Of a stretch of DNA of 21,339 nucleotides, positions 1-7,348 are shown piece after piece. Positions within the stretch are counted from its first letter, which is position 1. The number at the start of each line of letters is the position of its first letter. This stretch comes from JASHVB01 sp049522565. GTDB lineage: Bacteria > Pseudomonadota > Alphaproteobacteria > Acetobacterales > Acetobacteraceae. A model generated the notes under the pieces. The model made no database searches and had not been told where the DNA came from. It was given only the letters and a program-made list of their open reading frames with translations. The translations under genes were made by a program, and so were the position numbers. The stretch spans positions 1-21,339 of the forward strand of contig JBEKNT010000064.1 of the NCBI GenBank assembly GCA_049522565.1, given 5' to 3'.

Positions 1-285
1 GGAGAAGCGACACCATGCCGGGAGTTCCTGTGAGGCGTCAGGCCAATACGTGGAGGGCGGTCAGCTTTGCTTGCCGTGCAACTCCCTGCGAACTTCGTGA
101 AACTCCGTGTCCGCTTGATTGCATTGCCACAGCCCGCACCAGCACCTCCCGCCCCGCCCGCGCGAGCCAGCCGCGGGTCCACGGTCGGCGTCGCATCCTC
201 TTGCGCGTCCGACAGCGGGTGGATCAGCAATCGCAATAAATCGGCATCCGGCCGGAAAATCGTCGCGGGCCGCGGTGAATTTGAC

Positions 286-458
286 GGTTAGCAGTGCAGA
301 GGCAGAAGGGATGCACGCAAAGCACGCAGATGGGCCTCGGTCCGGCACGATGCTGCACGGCAGACATCGCATTACCGAACCCGGGGAGCCGTGCCGATGC
401 GGCTGCTCCTGTCCCATCCGCGTGCTTTGCGTCCATCTGCCTGCATCTGCGTTAGACC
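286..458. repeat. Large imperfect inverted repeat
   Basis: The left arm (286-334) and right arm (413-458) are reverse complements over about 46-49 bases with small indels. The best core is 315-334 (ACGCAAAGCACGC followed by A/G and ATGGG) against 413-432, 19 of 20 matching. The arms are separated by about 78 bases. No transposase or other ORF lies inside. Arms built on ACGCAAAGCACGC resemble the arms of the element at 11793-11917 (GCACGGAG-nAAGC-nCGGAGG) in style, so both may belong to one class of non-coding palindromic element. Seen directly; the class assignment is inference. Confidence 0.6.
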
Positions 459-793
459 CTTGCTTGCTTCGCCGCGCGCCGCACGCTGCCGCGACGGGGC
501 TTGGCAGCGGCGCGGCCAAAACCCCATGCACCAATTCACCGGCCTACCGCCTATGCCCGTTTATCCTGGCACGGGCACGGGACCGGCCGGCATCGTTCGG
601 GTTGGCAACGCGGCCGTCTCACGGCAGACGAAATGAGACGCACGTGAGACTCGCCTGGCCGGTTCCCGCCAAAGCCGACGAAGCCGGTCTCGCCGCCACG
701 GCGTGTCGGGATCCAGCGCCGCCGGGCGCAGGTGATCGGAGACTGGTTTCCCACGTGACCGTTGGGTGTCGGCACCGGCGAAGACCATGTTGA

Positions 794-814
794 GAGCGCG
801 CGTGACTCGCGCTC
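794..814 (-). terminator. Candidate terminator of the GH15 gene
   Basis: A perfect 7-bp GC stem (GAGCGCG / CGCGCTC) with a 7-base loop lies 16 bases beyond the GH15 stop codon on the minus strand. There is no U-tract after it, so intrinsic termination is only suggested by position and stem strength. Confidence 0.4.
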
Positions 815-829
815 CACCGGTCGTGAGTA

Positions 830-2737
830 CTACCCTGCCGCCCCGCCGGGATCGTGAATGCCCCGCCCGCGGCGGCCGCGCCGATGCGCCGGGCCGTGCG
901 CATTCTCCAGGTTCAATGCCGTATTGATCAGCGCCAGATGCGAGAACGCCTGGGGGAAATTGCCAAGCTGACGGCGCTCGGCCGGGTCGTATTCCTCCGC
1001 CAGCAGGCCGACATCGTTGCACAGGGCCAGCAGCTTCTCGAACAGCGCCCGCGCCTCGCGGTGGCGGCCCAGCAGCGTCAGGCAGTCGGCGTACCAGAAG
1101 CTGCACGCCAGGAACACGCCCTCGCCGGGCGGCAACCCGTCCACGCCTTTATGCGAGCGGTAACGCTGCACCAGGCCGTCGGTCATCAACTCCCGGCCGA
1201 TCGCCTCGATGGTGCCGCGCATGCGGGGGTCGTCCGCGGGGAGAAAACCGACCAGCGGCAGCAGCAGCAGGCTCGCATCCAACTCGTCGGCGCCGTAGTA
1301 CTGCACGAACGCGCCCTTGGCCGGGTTGAAGCCCTCGCGGCACACCGTGTCATGGATGCGCGTGCGCAGCGCCCGCCAGCGATCGAGCGGCCCGGTCAGC
1401 CCGAATTCCTCCCCCGTGCGGATCGCCCGGTCGAGCGCCACCCAGGCCATCGCCTTGGAGAAGGTGAATTGCCGCGCCCCGCCCCGCACTTCCCAGATGC
1501 TTTCGTCCGGCTGCTCCCAGATTTCCTCCAGGTGTCCGACCAGGGCGGTTTGCAGGTCCCAGCTTTCGCCGGGGGGCACCAGGCCGCCATGCACCTCCTG
1601 GTACAGCGCGTCGAGCAATTCGCCATAGACGTCGAGCTGCACCTGGCCGCTGGCGGCGTTGCCGACGCGCACCGGGCACGCGCCCTGGTAGCCGCGCAGC
1701 CACGGCACCTCCCACTCCATGATCCAGCGCTCGCCGGCCAGGCCATACAGCGTCTGCACCTGCGACGGCGTGCCGGCGACGCTGCGGCGCAGCCACTCGC
1801 CCCACGCGCGGGCCTCGTCATGGTAGCCGGCATGCATCAACGCCAGCAGGGTGAAGGTCGCGTCGCGCAGCCAGCAGAAGCGGTAGTCCCAGTTACGCTG
1901 GCCGCCCAATTGCTCCGGCAGCGAGGTGGTGGGCGCCGCGACGATGCCGCCGGTCGGCGCGTAGCTCAGCGCTTTCAGGGTGATCAGCGAGCGCAGCACC
2001 TGGTCGCGCCAGGTGCCGTGGTAGGTGCAGCGGGCGGACCAGTCGGCCCAGAAGGTTTCGACCTCGGCCAGGGCTGCGTCGGCGTCGGGCGGGTGAGGGC
2101 GGGGCTGGTACGACAGGCCATGCGTCAGCACGAAGCGCACGCGCTGTCCCGCCGCCACGTCGAACGCGGCGACGTGGGTCAGGTGGTGGCCGTGCAGGGG
2201 CACGTCGCTGTGCAGCACCACCAGGTCCGGCCCGGCGACGGCGAGCACGCCGTGCCGGTGCGACAGCCGCGTCACCCAGGGAACCGCCGAGCCGTAGTCG
2301 AAGCGCAACGCCACATCGAGCCGCATGGCGACGCTGCCCGACCGCCCCTCGACGATGCGCACCACGGAGCTGTGCCCCGGCACCATGCAGTCGATCAGCG
2401 CGACGCTGCCCTGGTCGGTGTCGAACACGGTTTCCAGGATCAGCGTGCCGGGCCGGTAGCGGCGTGACAGGCGGGCGCCCTTGGCGTCCGGGGCGATGCG
2501 CCAACGGCCGTTGGCTTGGGTGCCGAGCAGGGCGGCGAACGCGGCGGGGCTGTCGAAGCGTGGCCAGCAGAGCCAGTCGATCGACCCGCCGCGGCTGACC
2601 AGCGCTGCGGAATGGCAGTCGCCGATCAGCGCGTAGTCTTCGATCGCCGGGGTGTGCTCTGGCGGTGCGGCAGACTCCGACTCGGGCCGCTCGCTTGGGG
2701 TGCTGGCGGCCGCCTGGGTCAGTTCGCGTGGCCCCAC
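830..2737 (-). CDS. Glycoside hydrolase family 15 protein (glucoamylase/trehalase-like)
   Basis: Predicted to hydrolyse alpha-glucosidic bonds (alpha-glucan, maltooligosaccharide or trehalose) with inversion; the substrate cannot be told from sequence. The 635 residues match the usual length of bacterial GH15 proteins with an N-terminal beta-sandwich and a C-terminal (alpha/alpha)6 barrel. Family signatures in order: YALIGDCHSAALVSRGGSIDW (in part, near 35-55), NWDYRFCWLRDATFT (282-296), SIWEVRG (413-419) with E416 the likely general acid, and LLAEEYDP (578-585) with E581 or E582 the likely general base, then GNFPQAFSHLALI (592-604). There is no signal peptide, so it is probably cytoplasmic. 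The GTG start at 2737 overlaps the end of the upstream gene by 19 bases; the first ~30 residues are low-complexity, so a slightly later start is possible. The C-terminal ~25 residues are Arg/Gly-rich and outside the domain. Confidence 0.93.
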   Translation of the reverse strand: MGPRELTQAAASTPSERPESESAAPPEHTPAIEDYALIGDCHSAALVSRGGSIDWLCWPRFDSPAAFAALLGTQANGRWRIAPDAKGARLSRRYRPGTLILETVFDTDQGSVALIDCMVPGHSSVVRIVEGRSGSVAMRLDVALRFDYGSAVPWVTRLSHRHGVLAVAGPDLVVLHSDVPLHGHHLTHVAAFDVAAGQRVRFVLTHGLSYQPRPHPPDADAALAEVETFWADWSARCTYHGTWRDQVLRSLITLKALSYAPTGGIVAAPTTSLPEQLGGQRNWDYRFCWLRDATFTLLALMHAGYHDEARAWGEWLRRSVAGTPSQVQTLYGLAGERWIMEWEVPWLRGYQGACPVRVGNAASGQVQLDVYGELLDALYQEVHGGLVPPGESWDLQTALVGHLEEIWEQPDESIWEVRGGARQFTFSKAMAWVALDRAIRTGEEFGLTGPLDRWRALRTRIHDTVCREGFNPAKGAFVQYYGADELDASLLLLPLVGFLPADDPRMRGTIEAIGRELMTDGLVQRYRSHKGVDGLPPGEGVFLACSFWYADCLTLLGRHREARALFEKLLALCNDVGLLAEEYDPAERRQLGNFPQAFSHLALINTALNLENAHGPAHRRGRRGRGIHDPGGAAG

Positions 2738-3156
2738 ATATGGGCGCCGCCATTGCCGAGGCAGTAGCAGGCGGCGCCGGACGCCACCGGCCGATCCATC
2801 GGGCAGGTGTACGAGCCGGCGTTACAGATCTGGCCGGTGGCGCTGGGACCAGCGCCTGCCGAGGGTGGCGCATAGCCCTGACCTGGGGGATAGCCCTGAC
2901 CTGGGGGGTAGCCCGGGGCGTAGGACATCCCCGGCGGCGGGTAATAGGCCGGCGGGGGGTAGTACGCCGGCGGCGGGTAGTAGTAGGGGTAGGCCGGCGG
3001 CCCGACATAAATCCCGGGGAAGCCGAAGCCGAACCAGACGCGGGCAGAGGCGGGGCTGGTGGCGGCAAAGCAGCCGATCAGGGCGGCGACAAGCGCGACC
3101 GTGCTGATCGAGCGACGCAGAAACTGCGGATTGGTGCTGATCATGGGCGACATCAT
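2719..3156 (-). CDS. Secreted Tyr/Pro-rich protein with Cys-containing tail
   Basis: Function unknown. The 145 residues begin with a basic n-region and a hydrophobic core (STVALVAALIGCFAATS, about 18-34) followed by ASA, a good Sec signal peptide; the Cys in the core could alternatively suggest a lipoprotein, but a clean lipobox is not evident. After it come Tyr/Pro/Gly-rich tandem motifs (repeated AYYPPP, then repeated GQGYPP; at DNA level the second set is two adjacent near-identical 18-base units around 2876-2911), and a conserved-looking tail with C-x(6)-C and CYC-LGNGG. Similar tails occur, as I recall, in small exported proteins of Rhodospirillales. The ATG at 3156 is used; the in-frame ATG at 3144 is equally possible because neither has a clear Shine-Dalgarno. 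Its 3' end overlaps the GH15 start, so the two may be translationally coupled. Confidence 0.75.
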   Translation of the reverse strand: MMSPMISTNPQFLRRSISTVALVAALIGCFAATSPASARVWFGFGFPGIYVGPPAYPYYYPPPAYYPPPAYYPPPGMSYAPGYPPGQGYPPGQGYAPPSAGAGPSATGQICNAGSYTCPMDRPVASGAACYCLGNGGAHMWGHAN

Positions 3157-3185
3157 GCCAGCGCAGTGTATCCAAATTGTGTCAA

Positions 3186-3227
3186 GGCGTGAGATTGGCG
3201 CACCGGTGGCGGTGTGCCAATCACGCC
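3186..3227 (-). terminator. Long hairpin between two minus-strand genes
   Basis: Arms 3186-3204 and 3211-3227 pair over about 17 bp with one two-base bulge and one G-U pair, around a 6-base loop. It lies just downstream of the His-rich gene stop (3249) and upstream of the Tyr/Pro-rich gene start (3156). Position fits a terminator or attenuator between the two genes; the following T content (TTGAC on the minus strand) is weak. Confidence 0.5.
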
Positions 3228-3248
3228 TGGGTCATAATCCCCGCCGCG

Positions 3249-3863
3249 TCACAGGGAGGCAAGAATATTGCCGCCGGCCGCCTGGTTGACGCCGTAAGCC
3301 TGCAACGCCTGGGCGATATCGGCCGCCAGCGTGTTCTCTGCCGACTGGATCGACGCGGTGGTCCCGCTGGTGGCGGTGGCGGCGGCGGTGGTCGTGCCGC
3401 CCGTCGCGGCCCCATTCGCCTGCGTCGCCTGCGCGATGTCGGCCACCAGGGTATCGGCGACCGATTGGAACGGCGCATCGGTACTGGTGCCGGAGCTACC
3501 GGCGGCGGTGTCCGTGGCGCTGGTTGCGGAGCCGTTGGCCTGCAAGGCGCCGGCGATGTCGCTCACCAGGCTGGACAGCGTTGACTGGATCGAGCTGCCG
3601 CTCTGCTGGCTGCCATCCGGCTCGTGGTGATGGTGGTGATGCTGCACGCCGTTGGTGCCCGGCTGATCGGGCTGGGTCGAGGTCGTCGTCGATGTGGATG
3701 TCGAGGTCGTGGTCTGGGTTCCGGCAGTCGCGGCGTCCTGCCATTGCATCAGGCTTGCCTGGAATGCGCTGGTGCCGGTTGGCGTCCCATTCGCCGCAGC
3801 CGAAGGGTCCATGCCGTTCGGCCAGGACCAGGGTTGCGTGGCGGCGGCGGCACTGATCGACAT
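3249..3863 (-). CDS. Ser/Thr/Ala-rich protein with His6 tract and three 40-residue repeats
   Basis: Not assigned to a family. The 204-residue product has a Trp-containing head (about 11-41), a Thr/Ser-rich linker (51-63), a run of six histidines (75-80), and three repeats starting at residues 92, 132 and 172, exactly 40 apart. Each repeat begins with I/F-Q-S, continues through S/A-D-I-A, and ends Q-A-N/Y-G, followed by a Ser/Thr/Ala-rich spacer. There is no signal peptide. The ATG at 3863 is chosen because AAAGGAGA lies just upstream; the open frame running back to 4172 is out of character (Arg/Cys-rich) and is discarded. Histidine clusters suggest metal binding, but this is inference. The composition resembles surface-associated or extracellular proteins of alphaproteobacteria. 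Confidence 0.75.
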   Translation of the reverse strand: MSISAAAATQPWSWPNGMDPSAAANGTPTGTSAFQASLMQWQDAATAGTQTTTSTSTSTTTSTQPDQPGTNGVQHHHHHHEPDGSQQSGSSIQSTLSSLVSDIAGALQANGSATSATDTAAGSSGTSTDAPFQSVADTLVADIAQATQANGAATGGTTTAAATATSGTTASIQSAENTLAADIAQALQAYGVNQAAGGNILASL

Positions 3864-3969
3864 GGGACGGTCTCCTTTCGCGAGCTGTGCCGGTCCCATG
3901 AGCAAGCGCCGTGCCGTACACCGCGCCGGCGAAGCGGAAGAGGTCGAGACGCGTAGCAGCGCGGGTGAC

Positions 3970-4004
3970 GGGCGTAACGCACAGGCGGTTCGTGCGTTAC
4001 GCCC
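3970..4004. repeat. Perfect 13-bp palindrome between genes
   Basis: GGGCGTAACGCAC (3970-3982) and its exact reverse complement (3992-4004) flank a 9-base loop. It sits downstream of the FMN dehydrogenase stop (4111, minus) and upstream of the His-rich gene. A second hairpin, CCTCTCC/GGAGAGG at 4034-4060, lies between it and the stop. Arms containing CGTAACGCAC are, from memory, a common bacterial intergenic repeat. Either hairpin could act as terminator for the FMN enzyme gene. Confidence 0.6.
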
Positions 4005-4110
4005 CTCGGCCACGTGCGCGCGCGCGCCCTGGGCCTCTCCCGCGCGCGGCGCCGGAGAGGTGGACATTGCCCGGCATTTCCTGCCGTTGCGGCAGGTTCT
4101 GCCGTGTGCG

Positions 4111-5226
4111 CTACCCCTGGTGCTCGCCGGTGGGGCCCAGCAGCGGGAACGCGCTGTGCACGTGCGGGGCAAAAACCGGCGGCGCGCCGAGATGCAGGAA
4201 GGAGCGGTTCAGCTCGGCCAGGCTGCGCGCGCCGGACAGCGCCATCGCCACGCCCAGCTCATGCTCCAGCAGCCGCAACATCATGCCGACGCCGGCCGCG
4301 CCGCCGGCGGCCAGCGCGTAGCAATACATCCGCCCCATCGCCACCGCGTCGGCGCCCAGGGCAATCGCCTTCACGATATCGGTGCCGCGGCAGAAGCTGC
4401 CGTCGATCATCACCTTGGCCCGCCCGCGCACCGCGGCCAGCACCTCCGGCAGCACGTCCATCGCGCCGCGGCCGTGATCGAGCTGCCGCCCGCCGTGGTT
4501 GGAGACATAGACGCAGTCCACGCCATGTTCGCAGGCGAGCGCGGCGTCTTCCGCGGTGGCGATGCCCTTCAGGATCAGCGGAATGCTGTGGTGGTCCTTG
4601 AAGTGCTTGACGTTGTCCCAGGTGAAGCCGGCCTGGAAATTGTGCCCGGTGGCGGCGGTGCGCCACGGCTTGACGAAGCGCCCGGCAATGTCTCGTTCGC
4701 GCCGCGAATAGGCGGCGGTGTCCACCGTGATGGCGAAGGCGTCGTAGCCGGCGGCCACCGCGCGCTTCGCCACGTCGTCGCACCAGGCGTTGTCGCCGCG
4801 CACATAGAGCTGGAAGATCTTCGGCCCGGTCGCGGCGGCGGCGGTTTCCTCCAGGCCCGGATGGGTCACCGAGCTGACGATGATCGGGATGCCGAACTCC
4901 GAGGCCGCGCTGCCGGCGGTGGCAGCACCCCCGGGGTGGAACGATTCCAGCGAGCCGACCGGCGCCAGCGCCACCGGCATGCGCCACTTGCGGCCGAACA
5001 GCGTGGTGGAGGTGTCGATCTGCGACACGTCCCGGCACACTCGCGGGCGCAGCGCGATGCAGTCGAGCGCGTGGCGGTTGCGCCGCATGGTCGTTTCGCT
5101 CTCGGCGGCGCCGACCAGGTAGCCCCAGATGTGGTTCGAGAGCTTCGCGCGCGCGGCGGGGATGAACTCGTGCAGGCACTGGTAGTCGCCGCCGGGCTCG
5201 TGCAGGTGGCTGGCTTCGTCGGGCAT
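4111..5226 (-). CDS. FMN-dependent alpha-hydroxy-acid dehydrogenase/oxidase
   Basis: Oxidises an (S)-2-hydroxy acid to the 2-oxo acid with FMN; the family includes L-lactate dehydrogenase, glycolate oxidase and mandelate dehydrogenase, and the substrate here is not determinable. The 371 residues give a full TIM barrel. Visible residues: FQLY (138-141) and TVD (168-170) of the FMN pocket, a RRERD segment (175-179), LILKG with K220, the signature SNHGGRQLD (242-250) with catalytic H244 and R247, and IDGSFCRGTD (274-283) plus MGR (297-299) for FMN phosphate binding. The start at 5226 is preferred over the ATG at 5265 because GAGGAGGGA (minus strand, 5236-5244) lies 9 bases upstream. It is divergent from the SDR gene and may feed the same pathway. 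Confidence 0.93.
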   Translation of the reverse strand: MPDEASHLHEPGGDYQCLHEFIPAARAKLSNHIWGYLVGAAESETTMRRNRHALDCIALRPRVCRDVSQIDTSTTLFGRKWRMPVALAPVGSLESFHPGGAATAGSAASEFGIPIIVSSVTHPGLEETAAAATGPKIFQLYVRGDNAWCDDVAKRAVAAGYDAFAITVDTAAYSRRERDIAGRFVKPWRTAATGHNFQAGFTWDNVKHFKDHHSIPLILKGIATAEDAALACEHGVDCVYVSNHGGRQLDHGRGAMDVLPEVLAAVRGRAKVMIDGSFCRGTDIVKAIALGADAVAMGRMYCYALAAGGAAGVGMMLRLLEHELGVAMALSGARSLAELNRSFLHLGAPPVFAPHVHSAFPLLGPTGEHQG

Positions 5227-5420
5227 TTTTCTCGGTCCCTCCTCGGGCTGTTTGGTGGCGGGCATGAGGCGTCAGGCGGGAGGGGAGTGCAAGGGGAGGG
5301 GGGATGTCTGGACGTTCGCTTTCGTGTCGAGTCTCGACCCAAGGCAGTCGCTCCAGGCCGCCTCACCGTCACTCAAATGCAAACGTTCGACCAATTCCGG
5401 CGGTGCATCGCCCTACCTCT

Positions 5421-5443
5421 GGCAACCCTTGCACCAGGGTGCC
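5421..5443. promoter_or_regulatory. Possible operator palindrome in the divergent intergenic region
   Basis: GGCA-A-CCCT, six-base loop, AGGG-TGCC forms an 8-bp dyad with one bulged A. It lies in the 282-base gap between the divergent FMN dehydrogenase and SDR genes, 65 bases before the SDR start. A shared regulator could bind here, but no regulator gene is in the window and no consensus was matched. Confidence 0.25.
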
Positions 5444-5508
5444 GCGGAGAGAACAATCAGCAGTGAAGCAATGAAATCGCGGTCGCGCCGCGAAGGGGAG
5501 AGAATTCC

Positions 5509-6327
5509 ATGGACCTCGGATTGCAATTCAAGCATGCGATCGTGACCGGCGGCAGCCGGGGCATCGGCAAAGCCATCGCGCGGGAATTGGCGCGCGAAGG
5601 CGTCGATGTGGCGATCGTGGCGCGCAACAAGGAGGCTCTCGAAGCGACGGCGCGGGAGCTGGGAGCCGAAACGAACCGGCGGATCCTTCCCCTCGCGGCC
5701 GATGTCACCAGCAAGGAGCAGGTGGACCGCGTGGTCGCCGAGGCGGCACAGCAACTGGGCGGCCTGCACATCCTGGTCAACAGCGGGTCCTCGCCAGGCG
5801 GCTCGGCCACCGCGACCGGCCCGATCGAAACCGTCATCGACGAGGATCTGATACAGGATTTCAACGTGAAGTATGTCGGCGCGCTGCGCTGTTGCCGCGC
5901 TGTCATTCCGTTCATGAAGAAGGAGGGCTGGGGCCGCATCATCAACATCAGCGGTGCCAACGCCCGCAACGCCGGCAATCTCAGCGGCGGCGCACGCAAC
6001 GCCTCCCTTGTGCACCTGACCAAGACGCTGGCGGTGCAAATGGGCCGCCATGGCATCACGGTCAATTGCATCCATCCGGGCACGACCCGCACCGAGCGCA
6101 CGCCGCGCTTGCTCGCTGCACGCGCCGCCCAACTGGGCGTATCGCCGGAAGAAGCGGAGCGTCAGGATTTTTCCCCCGACTCGCCGCGCGGCAATGCCAT
6201 CTGCCGCATGGTGGATGCCTCGGAGATCGCCTTCGTCACGGTGTTCCTGGCCTCGGATAAGGCCTGGGCGGTGTCCGGCGAGCTGGTCGCGGCAACCGGG
6301 GGAGCCGGGCGGACGGTGCACTACTAG
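5509..6327 (+). CDS. Divergent short-chain dehydrogenase/reductase lacking YxxxK
   Basis: A Rossmann-fold SDR of 272 residues, normal length for a classical SDR. The cofactor motif TGGSRGIG (13-20) is intact and VARN (37-40) follows beta-2, hinting at NADP(H). The catalytic serine region NISG (146-149) is present. The catalytic Tyr-x-x-x-Lys is absent: aligning the downstream LVHLTKTLA places Gly160 at Tyr and Asn164 at Lys (GGARN). The structural NNAG motif reads NSGS (91-94). The frame is otherwise clean, so this is a divergent subfamily rather than decay. It starts at ATG 5509 with AAGGGGAG eight bases upstream. It is the first gene of the plus-strand catabolic island. It may use a different catalytic set or bind without classical SDR chemistry. 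Confidence 0.88.
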   Translation: MDLGLQFKHAIVTGGSRGIGKAIARELAREGVDVAIVARNKEALEATARELGAETNRRILPLAADVTSKEQVDRVVAEAAQQLGGLHILVNSGSSPGGSATATGPIETVIDEDLIQDFNVKYVGALRCCRAVIPFMKKEGWGRIINISGANARNAGNLSGGARNASLVHLTKTLAVQMGRHGITVNCIHPGTTRTERTPRLLAARAAQLGVSPEEAERQDFSPDSPRGNAICRMVDASEIAFVTVFLASDKAWAVSGELVAATGGAGRTVHY

Positions 6328-6436
6328 GCCGCACTCATAGCAGGTCCCGTTGACAGCCACCGGCGCGTCGCGCTCCACGCCGCGCCCGTCACTCTGGGCA
6401 ATCCGGTCGCAATAACGGACAATGGGTCGCAAAGAC

Positions 6437-6442
6437 AGGAGG
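6437..6442 (+). promoter_or_regulatory. Strong ribosome binding site selecting a GTG start
   Basis: A full AGGAGG with a 6-base spacer to the GTG at 6449. The in-frame ATG at 6422 lies upstream of this site and has no Shine-Dalgarno of its own, so the GTG is the likely start of the amidohydrolase. Confidence 0.75.
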
Positions 6443-6448
6443 ACGGCC

Positions 6449-7276
6449 GTGCCGGTCATCGACGTTCAGGTGCATCCCTTCGATCGAAATCATCCCGGCC
6501 GTCCGTGGGCCAGTCCCTCGCACGGACTCGACTCCGCCACGGGCGAGGAAATGGTCGCTGCCATGAACAGTGTCGGCGTGGACGGCGCGATCATGGTGTC
6601 GTCGTTCAGCGCCTATGAGTATGATCCGAGCTACGCGCTCGAGGTTTACAACACCTGGCCGGACAAATTCCGGGTCGTGACGCCGGTGGACGCGACCGAT
6701 CCGGCGATCGACGATGTGGTGGCAAGATGGGCGGCGACGCCAGGCGCGCGCGGCATTCGCATCCGCATGCGCGAGGGCCTGCCGATGGACGCCGACCATC
6801 CCGGCCTGAACCGCGCGTTCGCCGCTGCCGCCAAACATGGCTTGCCGGTCAATTTGCTTTGCTGGGGCATCCTGGACAAAGGCCTGCCGCACATCCAGCG
6901 ACACCCCGACACAGTCATCGTGATCGACCATCTCGGCCTGCTGCAACCTGCGCGCCCGCCGGTCCCCGCTGACGTCTGGGCCGATCTGCCGAAGCTGCTC
7001 GCGTTGGCCCAATACGCGAATGTAAGGGTGAAGGTCAGCGGCGCCTGCACGATGTCGCACCGTCCATTCCCGTACGACGACATCTGGGGTCCGGTGCTTC
7101 GGGTCATAGAGGCGTTCGGGCTGGATCGTTGCATGTGGGGCACCGACTGGACGCGGACGATCGGCATGCTGACCTACGCGCAGGGCGTCGCGCCGTTCCG
7201 CGACACCGATCGCCTGTCCGAGAGCGACAAGGCGGCGCTGATGGGCGGAACGTTGCAGAAGGTCTACAAGTGGTGA
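6449..7276 (+). CDS. Amidohydrolase family 2 (ACMSD/LigJ-like TIM barrel)
   Basis: A predicted metal-dependent hydrolase, lactonase or decarboxylase with an Amidohydro_2 TIM barrel; 275 residues is typical. The first strand carries IDVQVHPF (4-11), so the usual HxH pair reads Q7-x-H9. Downstream are VIDHLGL (H161) after strand 5/6 and WGTDW (D233), the usual last metal/catalytic Asp, followed by a C-terminal ESDKAALMGGTLQKVY helix common to the family (residues 258-273). Substitution of the first His by Gln may lower or alter metal binding; I recall DVQVH occurring in other members, so it is probably a subfamily trait. It begins 121 bases after the SDR gene. Start chosen at GTG 6449 from the AGGAGG. 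Confidence 0.9.
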   Translation: MPVIDVQVHPFDRNHPGRPWASPSHGLDSATGEEMVAAMNSVGVDGAIMVSSFSAYEYDPSYALEVYNTWPDKFRVVTPVDATDPAIDDVVARWAATPGARGIRIRMREGLPMDADHPGLNRAFAAAAKHGLPVNLLCWGILDKGLPHIQRHPDTVIVIDHLGLLQPARPPVPADVWADLPKLLALAQYANVRVKVSGACTMSHRPFPYDDIWGPVLRVIEAFGLDRCMWGTDWTRTIGMLTYAQGVAPFRDTDRLSESDKAALMGGTLQKVYKW

Positions 7277-7348
7277 CTCGGCCGCGACGAACCGGCTGCG
7301 TCGTACCCTGACGGCTACAACAATGGTCGAATAGGTCAGAAGGCGGCT

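Larger units (their letters stand above)
1..829. other. Gene-free stretch with a large inverted repeat
   Basis: No frame here has a recognisable product, and the overlapping frames on both strands look like chance openings in GC-rich DNA. One minus-strand frame is open from about 288 to the left edge; it contains a plausible-looking patch (ATIFRPDADLLRLLIHPLSD) but no ATG or ribosome binding site, so it is not called. Supportable contents are the imperfect inverted repeat at 286-458 and the hairpin at 794-814 behind the GH15 gene. Confidence 0.6.

Noticed and set aside
1..288. Minus-strand frame open to the left edge with the protein-like patch ATIFRPDADLLRLLIHPLSD
   Set aside because: No ATG, no ribosome binding site and no recognised family. 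It could be the 5' part of a gene continuing outside the window, but cannot be supported.
854..2467. A 537-codon plus-strand open frame opposite the GH15 gene
   Set aside because: It is the antisense shadow of a strongly supported GH15 gene; the translation is Gln/Arg/Ala/His-rich without motifs, as expected in GC-rich DNA.
3176..3187. TTGACA on the minus strand upstream of the Tyr/Pro-rich gene as a -35 box
   Set aside because: It is only about 26 bases from the start codon and no -10 element fits at 16-18 bases; it also abuts a hairpin arm.
3624..3641. Six-His tract as an artefact of a cloning tag
   Set aside because: It is internal, uses mixed CAT/CAC codons, and lies within a gene continuous with genomic neighbours; no vector sequence is seen.
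3694..5466. A 590-codon plus-strand open frame opposite the His-rich and FMN dehydrogenase genes
   Set aside because: It is antisense to genes with clear motifs and ribosome binding sites, and its product is Arg/Gly/His-rich with no family features.
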